Source: Actinoplanes auranticolor
GTDB lineage: Bacteria; Actinomycetota; Actinomycetes; Mycobacteriales; Micromonosporaceae
Direction: 5' to 3'
Assembly: GCF_018332655.1 (NCBI RefSeq)
Contig: NZ_BOQL01000011.1
Coordinates: 22,971 to 86,970 of the forward strand
DNA: 64,000 nt
The notes under the pieces were generated by a model. The model had not been told where the DNA came from, searched no databases, and saw only the letters and a program-made list of their open reading frames with translations. How positions within the stretch are numbered: the first letter of the stretch is position 1; each line of letters starts with the position of its first letter. Below, one piece after another: positions 33,436 to 40,588 of the stretch. Both the position numbers and the translations under genes were made by a program.

Positions 33436-35334
33436 ATGACGACACGCCCCACCGGCGGTGGCCGTCTCACCGGGCGCCGGCATCTCGCCGGGGCCCTGGC
33501 CCTCGTTCTCGCCGTCACGGCGACCGGCACGCTGACCGGTTCGGCCGCCTCGGCCGCACCGGCACGGCCGGGCAACTCCGCGCCGAATCTGGGGACCAAC
33601 GTCACCGTTTTCGACCCGGCGACGCCGGTCGAGCAGATCCAGGCCACGCTGGACGCCACCTACGCCCAGCAGGTCGACAACGAGATGGGCACCCAGCGGT
33701 ACGCCTACCTCTTCAAGCCCGGCACGTACGGCACCGCGGACAAGCCGCTGCAGATCAAGGTGGGCTACTACACCGAGATCTCCGGTCTGGGTGCCTCGCC
33801 GTCGGACGTGGTGATCAACGGCAAGGTGGAGGTGTACAACCGCTGCCTCGAGGGCGGCGGCACCAGCAACTGCCTGGCGCTGGTCAACTTCTGGCGGACG
33901 CTGTCCAACCTGTCGATCAACGTCAACGGCAAGGGCCAGGACGGTTGCCGCGCGACGGCGAACTTCTGGGCCGTGTCGCAGGCGGTGTCGCTGCGGCGGC
34001 TCAACGTCAACGGCGGCACCTTCTCGCTGATGGACTACTGCACCGCGGGCCCGCAGTACGCCAGTGGCGGCTTCATCGCCGACTCGAACTTCCCTGATGT
34101 GGTCAACGGCTCGCAGCAGCAGTGGCTCACCCGCAACAGCAAGGTGACCAGCTGGTCCAACGGCGTGTGGAACCAGGTCTTCTCCGGCGTGCAGGGTGCG
34201 CCGGCGGAGACGGCGTTCCCGGACCCGCCGTACACCACGCTGGACAAGACGCCGCTGAGCCGGGAGAAGCCGTACCTGTTCACCGACGCGGACGGCCGCT
34301 ACAGCGTCCGGGTGCCCGCTGCCCAGCGCAACACCAGCGGGACGTCCTGGTCCGCCGGTCTCACCCCCGGCCGGACCATCGCGCTACGGGACTTCTTCGT
34401 GGCCAAGCCCTCCGACCCGGTCTGGCTGATCAACGCCAACCTGGCCCTGGGCAAGAACCTGCTGCTCACCCCGGGCGTCTACAACGTCGCGCAGAGCATC
34501 AAGGTCTGGCGTCCCAACCAGGTGGTGCTGGGTATCGGCCACGCCACCCTGACCGCGGTCAACGGCGCCACCCCGCTGACGGTCGCGGACGTGCCCGGCG
34601 TGGTGGTCGCCGGGGTGACCATCGACGCCGGCACCAAGGAGTCGAAGCACCTGCTCAAGGTCGGCAACAAGAACGGCCTCGGCCTCAGCTCGGCGAGCAA
34701 TCCAACCACGCTGTCCGACGTGTACTTCCGCGTCGGCGGCCCGCACATCGGCAAGGTCGACGTGGCGCTCGAGGTCAACAGCGACAACGTGCTCATCGAC
34801 CACACCTGGGTGTGGCGCGGTGACCACGGCGTCGAGGGCTTCACCGAGGGCGTCAACGGTGACACCCAGCGCTGGCGGACCAACATCGGCCGCAACGGTG
34901 CCATCATCAACGGTGACAACGTGACGGCCACCGGCCTGTTCGTCGAGCACTTCCAGAAGTACAACACCATCTGGAACGGCGAGAACGGCACGACCGTGCT
35001 CTACCAGAACGAGCTGCCGTACGACCCGCCGACGCAGGCGGACTGGACGCAGCGCGACGGCACGCTCGGCTACGCCGGCTACAAGGTCGGTGCCAAGGTC
35101 CGCAACCACAAGCTGTACGGGGCCGGCGTGTACGTCTTCAACCAGAACAACCCGGCGATCCGCACCGAGAACGGCTTCGAGGTGCCGAAGCGCCCGGGTG
35201 TCAAGCTGCACCACATCATGACCGTCAACCTCAGCGCCGGCATCATCGACCACGTGGTCAACGGTGAGGGCGCTGCGGCGGACACCACCAAGATCGGCGT
35301 GCCGATCTACGTGACGGACTACCCCGCGTCATAG
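33436..35334 (+). CDS. Secreted GH55-type exo-beta-1,3-glucanase (twin beta-helix)
   Basis: A 632-residue secreted enzyme. Residues 1-41 are a signal peptide cleaved near ASAAP. The mature protein is a two-part right-handed beta-helix (about 50-330 and 340-632). Motifs match bacterial GH55 laminarinases: MGTQRYAYLFKPGTYG, YASGGFIADS, SNGVWNQVFSGVQGAP, and VEHFQKYNTIWNGENG with YQNELPYDPP; Glu526 in the last is the likely acid. Homologues are often mislabelled adenylyl cyclase. The ATG at 33436 has AAAGGAA upstream. A perfect AGCGCT operator links it to the pectin enzymes 14-28 kb away. A hairpin follows the stop. Confidence 0.85.
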   Translation: MTTRPTGGGRLTGRRHLAGALALVLAVTATGTLTGSAASAAPARPGNSAPNLGTNVTVFDPATPVEQIQATLDATYAQQVDNEMGTQRYAYLFKPGTYGTADKPLQIKVGYYTEISGLGASPSDVVINGKVEVYNRCLEGGGTSNCLALVNFWRTLSNLSINVNGKGQDGCRATANFWAVSQAVSLRRLNVNGGTFSLMDYCTAGPQYASGGFIADSNFPDVVNGSQQQWLTRNSKVTSWSNGVWNQVFSGVQGAPAETAFPDPPYTTLDKTPLSREKPYLFTDADGRYSVRVPAAQRNTSGTSWSAGLTPGRTIALRDFFVAKPSDPVWLINANLALGKNLLLTPGVYNVAQSIKVWRPNQVVLGIGHATLTAVNGATPLTVADVPGVVVAGVTIDAGTKESKHLLKVGNKNGLGLSSASNPTTLSDVYFRVGGPHIGKVDVALEVNSDNVLIDHTWVWRGDHGVEGFTEGVNGDTQRWRTNIGRNGAIINGDNVTATGLFVEHFQKYNTIWNGENGTTVLYQNELPYDPPTQADWTQRDGTLGYAGYKVGAKVRNHKLYGAGVYVFNQNNPAIRTENGFEVPKRPGVKLHHIMTVNLSAGIIDHVVNGEGAAADTTKIGVPIYVTDYPAS

Positions 35335-35350
35335 CAACTCGCACCACCTC

Positions 35351-35383
35351 GAGGGCCGGATCCGCACCACGGGTCCGGCCCTC
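35351..35383 (+). terminator. Hairpin terminator after the GH55-like gene
   Basis: Perfect 10-bp stem GAGGGCCGGA / TCCGGCCCTC (35351-35360 with 35374-35383), 13-base loop, followed by TCTATAT. Confidence 0.65.
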
Positions 35384-35460
35384 TCTATATCCAGCGGTGG
35401 AGGCGGGAATCCGGCTGCGGCCAGATCCGCCGGACCCCTGGTTTCGCGAGACTTCTTCCC

Positions 35461-36423
35461 ATGCCGACCATCGCGCCGCTGATCCCGTACCACCGTCTCG
35501 GACGGACCGTCGCCCACCGCTGGTGGCGTCCCGCCGCCGGCACCGCCCTCGTGCTCGCCGGCACCATCGTGCTGATCCTGCTGGGCGTCGGGCTGGCCTC
35601 GGTGGCCGCGGCCCTCGCCGGCCGGCCGGAGAACGCCGACGGCATGCCGTCGTTCGGCCCGCTCGCCGACCTGGCCCTGGATTTCCTGCTGATCGCCGCG
35701 CTGTTGCCGCCGATCTTCGCGGCCGCCCGGTGGGTGCAGCGGCGACCGGCCGGCACCCTGTCGTCGGTGACCGGGCGGCTGCGTCTGCCCTGGCTGCTCA
35801 CCTGTCTGCCCGTCGCCGCCGTCGCCGTCGCGGTGCTGCTCGGCGGGGGTGTCGCGCTGGCCGCGGCGACCGGCGAGGACGTCGGGCTCGGCGACGACCT
35901 GGCCGGCTGGGGCCCGTTCCTGGCGGGCAGCCTGGTGCTGGTGGCGGTGGTGCCGTTGCAGGCGGCCGCCGAGGAGTACCTGACCCGGGGCTGGCTGCTG
36001 CAGGCGGTCGGCTCGCTCTGCCGCGGGCCGTGGGTGCCGATCGCGGTGCAGGCGGTGGTGTTCGCGGCGCTGCACGGCTGGGGCACCCCGTGGGGGTTCG
36101 CCGACCTGATCCTGTTCGGTGTCGTGGCCGGGTGGCTGACCGTACGGACCGGCGGGCTGGAGGCCGCGATCGCCCTGCACGTGATGAACAACCTGATCAG
36201 CGGCGTGCTGAGCGCGGCCTACGGCTCGCTCTACGTCGAGGAGACCGCGGCGGACATGCCGTGGCAGCTCGCGGTGATCGACGTGCCGGTGCTGCTCGCG
36301 TACGCCGCAGTGATCGTCCTGCTGGCGCGCCGCCGGCGCGTCGCCACCAGCTACGCTCACCCGGTCGCCGTCCCGGCGCCGGTCGTGGAGCGCCCGCTCG
36401 TCAGCCTCGGTCGTGAGTCATGA
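35461..36423 (+). CDS. CPBP-family intramembrane metalloprotease
   Basis: A 320-residue multi-pass membrane protein of the CAAX protease / bacteriocin-processing (CPBP) family. About seven to eight membrane helices are visible. The catalytic motifs are Glu171-Glu172 with Arg176 in AAEEYLTRG, HGW in FAALHGWG near 204, and His-Val-Met-Asn-Asn near 240-244. Substrates of such proteases in actinobacteria are mostly unknown. GAGACT seven bases before the ATG hints at a leaderless start. The stop overlaps the next small gene by four bases. Confidence 0.85.
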   Translation: MPTIAPLIPYHRLGRTVAHRWWRPAAGTALVLAGTIVLILLGVGLASVAAALAGRPENADGMPSFGPLADLALDFLLIAALLPPIFAAARWVQRRPAGTLSSVTGRLRLPWLLTCLPVAAVAVAVLLGGGVALAAATGEDVGLGDDLAGWGPFLAGSLVLVAVVPLQAAAEEYLTRGWLLQAVGSLCRGPWVPIAVQAVVFAALHGWGTPWGFADLILFGVVAGWLTVRTGGLEAAIALHVMNNLISGVLSAAYGSLYVEETAADMPWQLAVIDVPVLLAYAAVIVLLARRRRVATSYAHPVAVPAPVVERPLVSLGRES

Positions 36424-36632
36424 GCGAGTCGAAGGGCAGCCGCCGGTGGATCGGCGCGGCGCTGGTGCCGTTCACGATACTCATGGTGGTGCAGGGAGCG
36501 CGCGGCACCGATCTGATCGCCGGTACCCCGTTGGCCCACTGGTACGGGCAGCTCGGAGTCACCGTGCTGGGACTCGGCTGCTACGCCGCGGTGGACCTGC
36601 TGCTGCGCCGGGCGTACCGCCGCCGATCATGA
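36420..36632 (+). CDS. Small two-helix membrane protein
   Basis: A 70-residue protein with two membrane segments (about 12-25 and 45-62) and a basic C-terminal tail RRAYRRRS. Its ATG overlaps the protease stop (ATGA at 36420-36423), so it is translated with the CPBP protease and may be its partner or substrate; this is inference from coupling only. No family is recognised. Confidence 0.65.
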   Translation: MSESKGSRRWIGAALVPFTILMVVQGARGTDLIAGTPLAHWYGQLGVTVLGLGCYAAVDLLLRRAYRRRS

Positions 36633-36677
36633 ACGGCAGGCGCGCCCGGCCCGCCGGCCGGGCCGCCCGTCGCCACG

Positions 36678-37487
36678 TCAGATGGTGTCGTCGCCGAGCT
36701 TGCCGCGCAGCTTGACCAGCGCGCGGGTGATCAGGCGGGAGACGTGCATCTGGGAGATGCCGACCTGCTCGGCGATCTCGGTCTGGGTGAGGTTGCCGTA
36801 GAAACGCAGCGTCAGGATCCGGCGCTCACGCTCGTCGAGCGAGGCCAGCGCCGGGCCGAGCGCGAGCCGGGCCTCGGTCAGCGCGTACTCGTTGTCCTCG
36901 CCGCCGAGGGTCTCGCCCAGCTCGGTGGTCCCGTCGGTGCCCACCGGGATCGACAGCGACGTGGCGTTGTACGCCCGCGCGCCCTCGAGGCCCTCCAGGA
37001 CCTCCTCCTCGGTGATCTCCAGGTGCTCGGCGATGTCGGCCACCGTCGGGGACCGGCCCAGGGTGTGGGTGAGGGTGTTGTTGGCCGCCGTGATGGCCAG
37101 CCGCAGCTCCTGCAGGCGCCGGGGCACCCGGATGGCCCAGGTGCGGTCGCGGAAGTGCCGCTTGATCTCCCCGATGACCGTGGGGATCGCGTACCCGGCG
37201 AAGTCCGTGCCCAGCCCCGGGTCGAACTTGTCGACGGCTTTGATCAGGCCGACCGTCGCGGTCTGCAGCAGGTCGTCGACGGGCTCGCCGCGGCCGGCGT
37301 AGCGGTTGGCCAGGTGGCGGGCCAGCGGCAGCCAGGCCTCGATGGCCCGCTCGCGCAGGGCGGGCCGGGACGGGTGGGCCGCCGGCATCGCCGCCATCGC
37401 GCGCAGCAGTTCGTCGGCGTTCCCGGTGGTTCGCGCACTGGTCAGCGGGTTGTCCGCAGGCGCACGCCGAGCGGTCTTCGTGATCAC
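36678..37487 (-). CDS. RNA polymerase sigma factor, SigB/SigF/SigG group
   Basis: A 269-residue group 3 sigma factor. Region 2 includes GEPVDDLLQTATVGLIKAVDKFD and the -10 reading helix with FAGYAIPTVIGEIKRHFRD; region 3 has GRSPTVADIAEHLEITEEEV; region 4 has LTQTEIAEQVGISQMHVSRL. These proteins direct general-stress or developmental genes and are controlled by anti-sigma kinases. GTG 37487 has AGGGAGA five bases upstream; the frame also allows a start at 37526. It is convergent with the CPBP-protease operon. It may be controlled by the partner-switching genes near 53-56 kb, though that link is inferred. Confidence 0.9.
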   Translation of the reverse strand: MITKTARRAPADNPLTSARTTGNADELLRAMAAMPAAHPSRPALRERAIEAWLPLARHLANRYAGRGEPVDDLLQTATVGLIKAVDKFDPGLGTDFAGYAIPTVIGEIKRHFRDRTWAIRVPRRLQELRLAITAANNTLTHTLGRSPTVADIAEHLEITEEEVLEGLEGARAYNATSLSIPVGTDGTTELGETLGGEDNEYALTEARLALGPALASLDERERRILTLRFYGNLTQTEIAEQVGISQMHVSRLITRALVKLRGKLGDDTI

Positions 37488-37583
37488 CAGATCTCCCTGC
37501 AATAGTTGCCGTACCGCAAACGACATTACCGGCCGCCAAGCCTCCCAAACCGGGTCAGGCGCGGAAATACCCGATGGTGGGGC

Positions 37584-38258
37584 TCAGCCTTCGATCCCGG
37601 TGTCGGTGTGCGCGGCACCGACCGGCTTGGACTGCGGTGAGCCACGCTGCCGCAGGTAGATGGCCAGGATGGCGATCGAGGCGACGGCCAGCAGTTCCGA
37701 CTGCCAGTTCTGCAGCGTGCGGTTCCAGAACTCCGGCTCCCGCACGTACCGGGCCCAGGAGACCGGATCCTGGAGGTCACCGAGCTGCTCCTCGTTGAAG
37801 GCGGCCACCCCGGCGATCGACTGGGCCAGCCAGGAACCCAGGAAGATCAGACCCATCACCAGGCCGAGCGAGTTCGACAGCAGCCTGAGCCGCCAGCCCC
37901 GGGCCCGGGCCCACGTGGGCGAGGCGTCAGTGGCGTACTCGCCCACCTTCTGCTCGCGGTCGGACTCCCGGCCCGCCTCGTCCAGGGACTTGGACTCGGG
38001 TGACCCCTTCTGCAGCAGCCACACGGTGAAGAAGGTGTAGAGGAAGAACTGCAGATACTCCGACTGCCAGTTCTCCGCCACGTCGGTGGCGAAGCTCGCC
38101 GAGGTCAGGTAACGGCCCAGCGACACCTCCGGCAGTCCCTCGGTGAGCTGCCGCTGGTTGAAGTCGGCCTGCCCGGCGAAGGCCTGCCCGACCAGCACCA
38201 CCAGGAACAACAGGCCGAAGACCAGGCCGAGGGAGTTCTCCCGGACGAAACGCCTCAC
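37584..38258 (-). CDS. Duplicated membrane protein, DUF6766-like
   Basis: A 224-residue membrane protein made of two homologous halves. Each half begins NSLGLVFGLLFL / NSLGLVMGLIFL, continues with QAFAGQADFNQRQL / QSIAGVAAFNEEQL and ends NWQSEYLQFFLY / NWQSELLAVASI with GSPESK / GSPQSK. That gives four membrane helices in two repeats. I recall such proteins as DUF6766; the function is unknown. The GTG overlaps the stop of a 27-codon ORF (38255-38338) by four bases, fixing the start. It is the last gene of a three-gene operon with a lipoprotein. Confidence 0.75.
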   Translation of the reverse strand: MRRFVRENSLGLVFGLLFLVVLVGQAFAGQADFNQRQLTEGLPEVSLGRYLTSASFATDVAENWQSEYLQFFLYTFFTVWLLQKGSPESKSLDEAGRESDREQKVGEYATDASPTWARARGWRLRLLSNSLGLVMGLIFLGSWLAQSIAGVAAFNEEQLGDLQDPVSWARYVREPEFWNRTLQNWQSELLAVASIAILAIYLRQRGSPQSKPVGAAHTDTGIEG

Positions 38259-38338
38259 CGGTGCAGCACCCCCAGCGTGACGAAGTACGCCAGCCCGGCG
38301 CCGACCACCACGAGCAGCAGCACGAACAGAAACCGCAT
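38255..38338 (-). CDS. Small 27-residue membrane peptide
   Basis: A short ORF: Met-Arg-Phe, then a continuous hydrophobic helix (LFVLLLVVVGAGLAYFVTLG) and the tail VLHR. GGGGAG lies at proper distance before its ATG. It starts three bases after the lipoprotein stop, and its TGA overlaps the GTG of the DUF6766-like gene. Tight coupling on both sides argues that it is translated; it may serve only to couple the downstream gene or may be a real membrane peptide. Confidence 0.6.
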   Translation of the reverse strand: MRFLFVLLLVVVGAGLAYFVTLGVLHR

Positions 38339-38341
38339 CGC

Positions 38342-38764
38342 TCAGCTCCCCTTCAGCACGCAGTCGTAGGGACGCTCGGGGCGCGGCGTGCAGCCGGCCG
38401 CGACGACCCGCCAACCGCCGGGGAAGACCGCGAGGAAGACGGTGTCGCCGGTGAGCCGGACCTGGGCCCACTGGCCGTACACGGCGGTGCCGGTGACCGG
38501 GCCGGGCTCGGGCAGCTCCTCGTCCAGGACGGCCTCCGCACACGGCCTCTCCCCGCTCGACGCCACCTCGGCGGCGGTATCGGGCGCGAGCAGCGCGCAC
38601 GCGGACTCGCCGTCGCGGTCAGCGACCGCGGTCAGCAGCCGCACGGCCACGTCGCCGGCGGCGCGCCCGCGGTCGTCGACCGAGCCGCAGCCCGTCAGGA
38701 ACAGCCCGGTCAGCGCCAGCAGGACCGGCCAGACAACCGTCGACGAAGATCGCCTTCCGCGCAC
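38342..38764 (-). CDS. Small lipoprotein
   Basis: A 140-residue lipoprotein. A hydrophobic leader ends in the lipobox LTGC (Cys26). The mature part has four further Cys residues (in SACALL, RPCAEA, AAGCTP and YDCVLK), probably forming two disulphides, and a strand-rich end TVFLAVFPGGWRVVAAGC. The pattern suggests an SnoaL/NTF2-like or Ig-like small domain, but I assign no function. It heads the operon with the 27-residue peptide and the DUF6766-like protein. Confidence 0.72.
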   Translation of the reverse strand: MRGRRSSSTVVWPVLLALTGLFLTGCGSVDDRGRAAGDVAVRLLTAVADRDGESACALLAPDTAAEVASSGERPCAEAVLDEELPEPGPVTGTAVYGQWAQVRLTGDTVFLAVFPGGWRVVAAGCTPRPERPYDCVLKGS

Positions 38765-38919
38765 ACGCGCACGTTTGCCCCACTCCCGCGGATTTCAACC
38801 CTGCGTCATCGTGATCTTTCCCGTTTCGCGGCCGTCACTCTCCGGATTGCTCCTCCCTGGATCGACGCCCGTGAAAGGACTAACCTCAGGTGATCCGGTG
38901 CGACGCCAGGAGGTCCCGG

Positions 38920-39999
38920 ATGCCGAGCTCTCACCCGCACGATCCGTGGGACCTTGACGCGGCCGCGGACGCCTACGTGCGGGACCGGGCCGAGGCCGGC
39001 GCAGCGCTGCGAAGAGCGCTGCGCGAGGAGCTGATCGTCCGCGGCCTGCCGCTGGCCGACCGCCTGGCCCGGCGCTACCGCGATCGCCCGGAGCCGCTCG
39101 ACGACCTCGAACAGGTCGCCCGGCTCGGGCTGATCGAGGCCGTCGACCGCTTCGACCCGGCGCGCGGCTCGTTCACCGCCTTCGCCGTGAGCACCATCGG
39201 CGGCGAGTTCGCTCGGTACCGCCCCGACCGGCGGATGCAGGATCTGATCTCGAAGATCGGGCACGCCACCGCCGACCTCACCGGCGCCCCGGCCCGCGCG
39301 CCGACCACGGCGGAGATCGCCGACCACGTGCACGCGGCCGAGGACGAGGTCCGGCAGGCCAGGACGTACGCGGCCGGACGTACCGCCGCGCCACCGACCG
39401 ACCTTCTCGGCGGCCGCGACGACGCGATGGACCTGCTGCCGGACCGGCTCGCGGTGACCGAACTGGTCCGGATGCTGCCACCCCGGATCCAGCAGATCAT
39501 CGCCTGGCGCTTCTACGGCTCCCAGAGCCAGGCCCGGATCGCCGAGCAGCTCGGCATCTCGCAGATGCACGTCTCCCGGCTGCTGCAGCAGACCCTGACC
39601 TGGCTGCGGACGGCCATGCTGAGCGACAGCCGGCCGTCCTGGCCGGGCCAGGACGGCACCCACGGACCGGACAGCCTGCGGATCGACATCCGGCAGGGCG
39701 ACACGGCGCTGATCGTCCGGGTACGCGGGGAGATCGACCGGGACACGGCCGACCGGCTGCGGCACCGGCTCCGCGCCGCGGTCTCCCTGGCCGCAGCCGG
39801 CCCACTGGTCGTCGACCTGACCGGGGTCCCGCTGGTGGACGCGGCCGGAGCCGCCGTGCTGCGCGACGCGTTCGTGGCCGGCTCACTGTCCGGCGTCGAC
39901 GTCACCTGGACCGGTCTGCAACCGCACGTGGCCACGGTGCTGACCGTGCTGGGCCTGACCCGTACGGGAAATGCGGGTGCGTCCCGCGGCCTCCGGTGA
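38920..39999 (+). CDS. SigB-group sigma factor fused to a STAS domain
   Basis: A 359-residue fusion. Residues about 1-235 are a group 3 sigma factor: region 2 with EPLDDLEQVARLGLIEAVDR, region 3 with PTTAEIADHVHAAEDEV and region 4 with RIAEQLGISQMHVSRL. A linker leads to a STAS domain (about 252-345), the fold of anti-sigma antagonists. Its usual phosphorylatable Ser is Ala308 (LVDAAG where D-S-S-G is typical), so kinase control of this STAS seems lost. Sigma and antagonist in one chain could titrate an anti-sigma factor or autoregulate. ATG 38920 has AGGAGG; the frame allows a start at 38890. Confidence 0.85.
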   Translation: MPSSHPHDPWDLDAAADAYVRDRAEAGAALRRALREELIVRGLPLADRLARRYRDRPEPLDDLEQVARLGLIEAVDRFDPARGSFTAFAVSTIGGEFARYRPDRRMQDLISKIGHATADLTGAPARAPTTAEIADHVHAAEDEVRQARTYAAGRTAAPPTDLLGGRDDAMDLLPDRLAVTELVRMLPPRIQQIIAWRFYGSQSQARIAEQLGISQMHVSRLLQQTLTWLRTAMLSDSRPSWPGQDGTHGPDSLRIDIRQGDTALIVRVRGEIDRDTADRLRHRLRAAVSLAAAGPLVVDLTGVPLVDAAGAAVLRDAFVAGSLSGVDVTWTGLQPHVATVLTVLGLTRTGNAGASRGLR

Positions 40000-40012
40000 C
40001 TACGTTGGCGGG

Positions 40013-40588
40013 ATGTCCGTCGAAGCCGCCCGCGCCGCCGAAGTCCTCGCCCAGCTGTCCGTGCCGATCCGGCTGCTCGCCCTGGCCGAGCTCGCCCGTC
40101 GCGGCAAGGAGGGCGCCTCCCTCGGCGAGCTGTCGTACGCCCTCGACCGGCCGCTGCCCGAGGTCGGAGACGCCTGCGCCCGGCTGGTCGGCCTGGGCGT
40201 GGCGATCGGCTCCGGCAACGGCTTCTACCGGGCCAAACTGGAGGGACTGCGGGACGCGGCCGACGCGGTGGACCGGCTCCAGCCGATCACCGCACTCCTG
40301 CGGGACTACCCGCAACTGCGGGCGAACTTCTCGCACGGCAGGCTGACCGGCCTGCCGCCGACCCTCAGCGACCGGTACGCGCTGATGGGCGAACTGCTCG
40401 CCCGCCACCTGGCCCTGGACGGGCTGTACGCCGAGGACGAGATCAACCGCCGGCTGTCGGAAGTTACCGACGAGGTGGCCGGGACACGCCGGATGCTGGT
40501 CGACACGGGATGGCTGGAGCGCGACCGGGCCGGCACCACGTACGGGCCGGGACGGCCACTGCCGGAGCCGGCGCGCTCCGCGGGCTAG
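40013..40588 (+). CDS. Helix-turn-helix protein with DUF2087 domain
   Basis: A 191-residue putative regulator. Residues about 5-75 are an ArsR/MarR-like winged helix (LSVPIRLLALAELARRGKEG and LGELSYALDRPLPEV). The C-terminal part (about 115-180) matches DUF2087: YAEDEINRRLSEV, then RRMLVDTGWLERDRAGTTY, a module seen in other small bacterial regulators. The ATG lies six bases after TACGTT (40001-40006) without a ribosome site, so a leaderless start is likely. It overlaps the end of the convergent SUKH gene by four bases. Confidence 0.75.
   Translation: MSVEAARAAEVLAQLSVPIRLLALAELARRGKEGASLGELSYALDRPLPEVGDACARLVGLGVAIGSGNGFYRAKLEGLRDAADAVDRLQPITALLRDYPQLRANFSHGRLTGLPPTLSDRYALMGELLARHLALDGLYAEDEINRRLSEVTDEVAGTRRMLVDTGWLERDRAGTTYGPGRPLPEPARSAG

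Noticed and set aside
33436..35334. Adenylyl cyclase label often used for relatives of this protein
   Set aside because: There are no nucleotide cyclase motifs; the signal peptide and beta-helix motifs fit GH55 glucanases.
39003..39022. AGCGCT cores inside the sigma-STAS gene
   Set aside because: They lie in coding sequence with no nearby promoter; the wider sequence lacks the palindrome seen at the intergenic operators. Similar coding hits occur at about 49840 and 59596.
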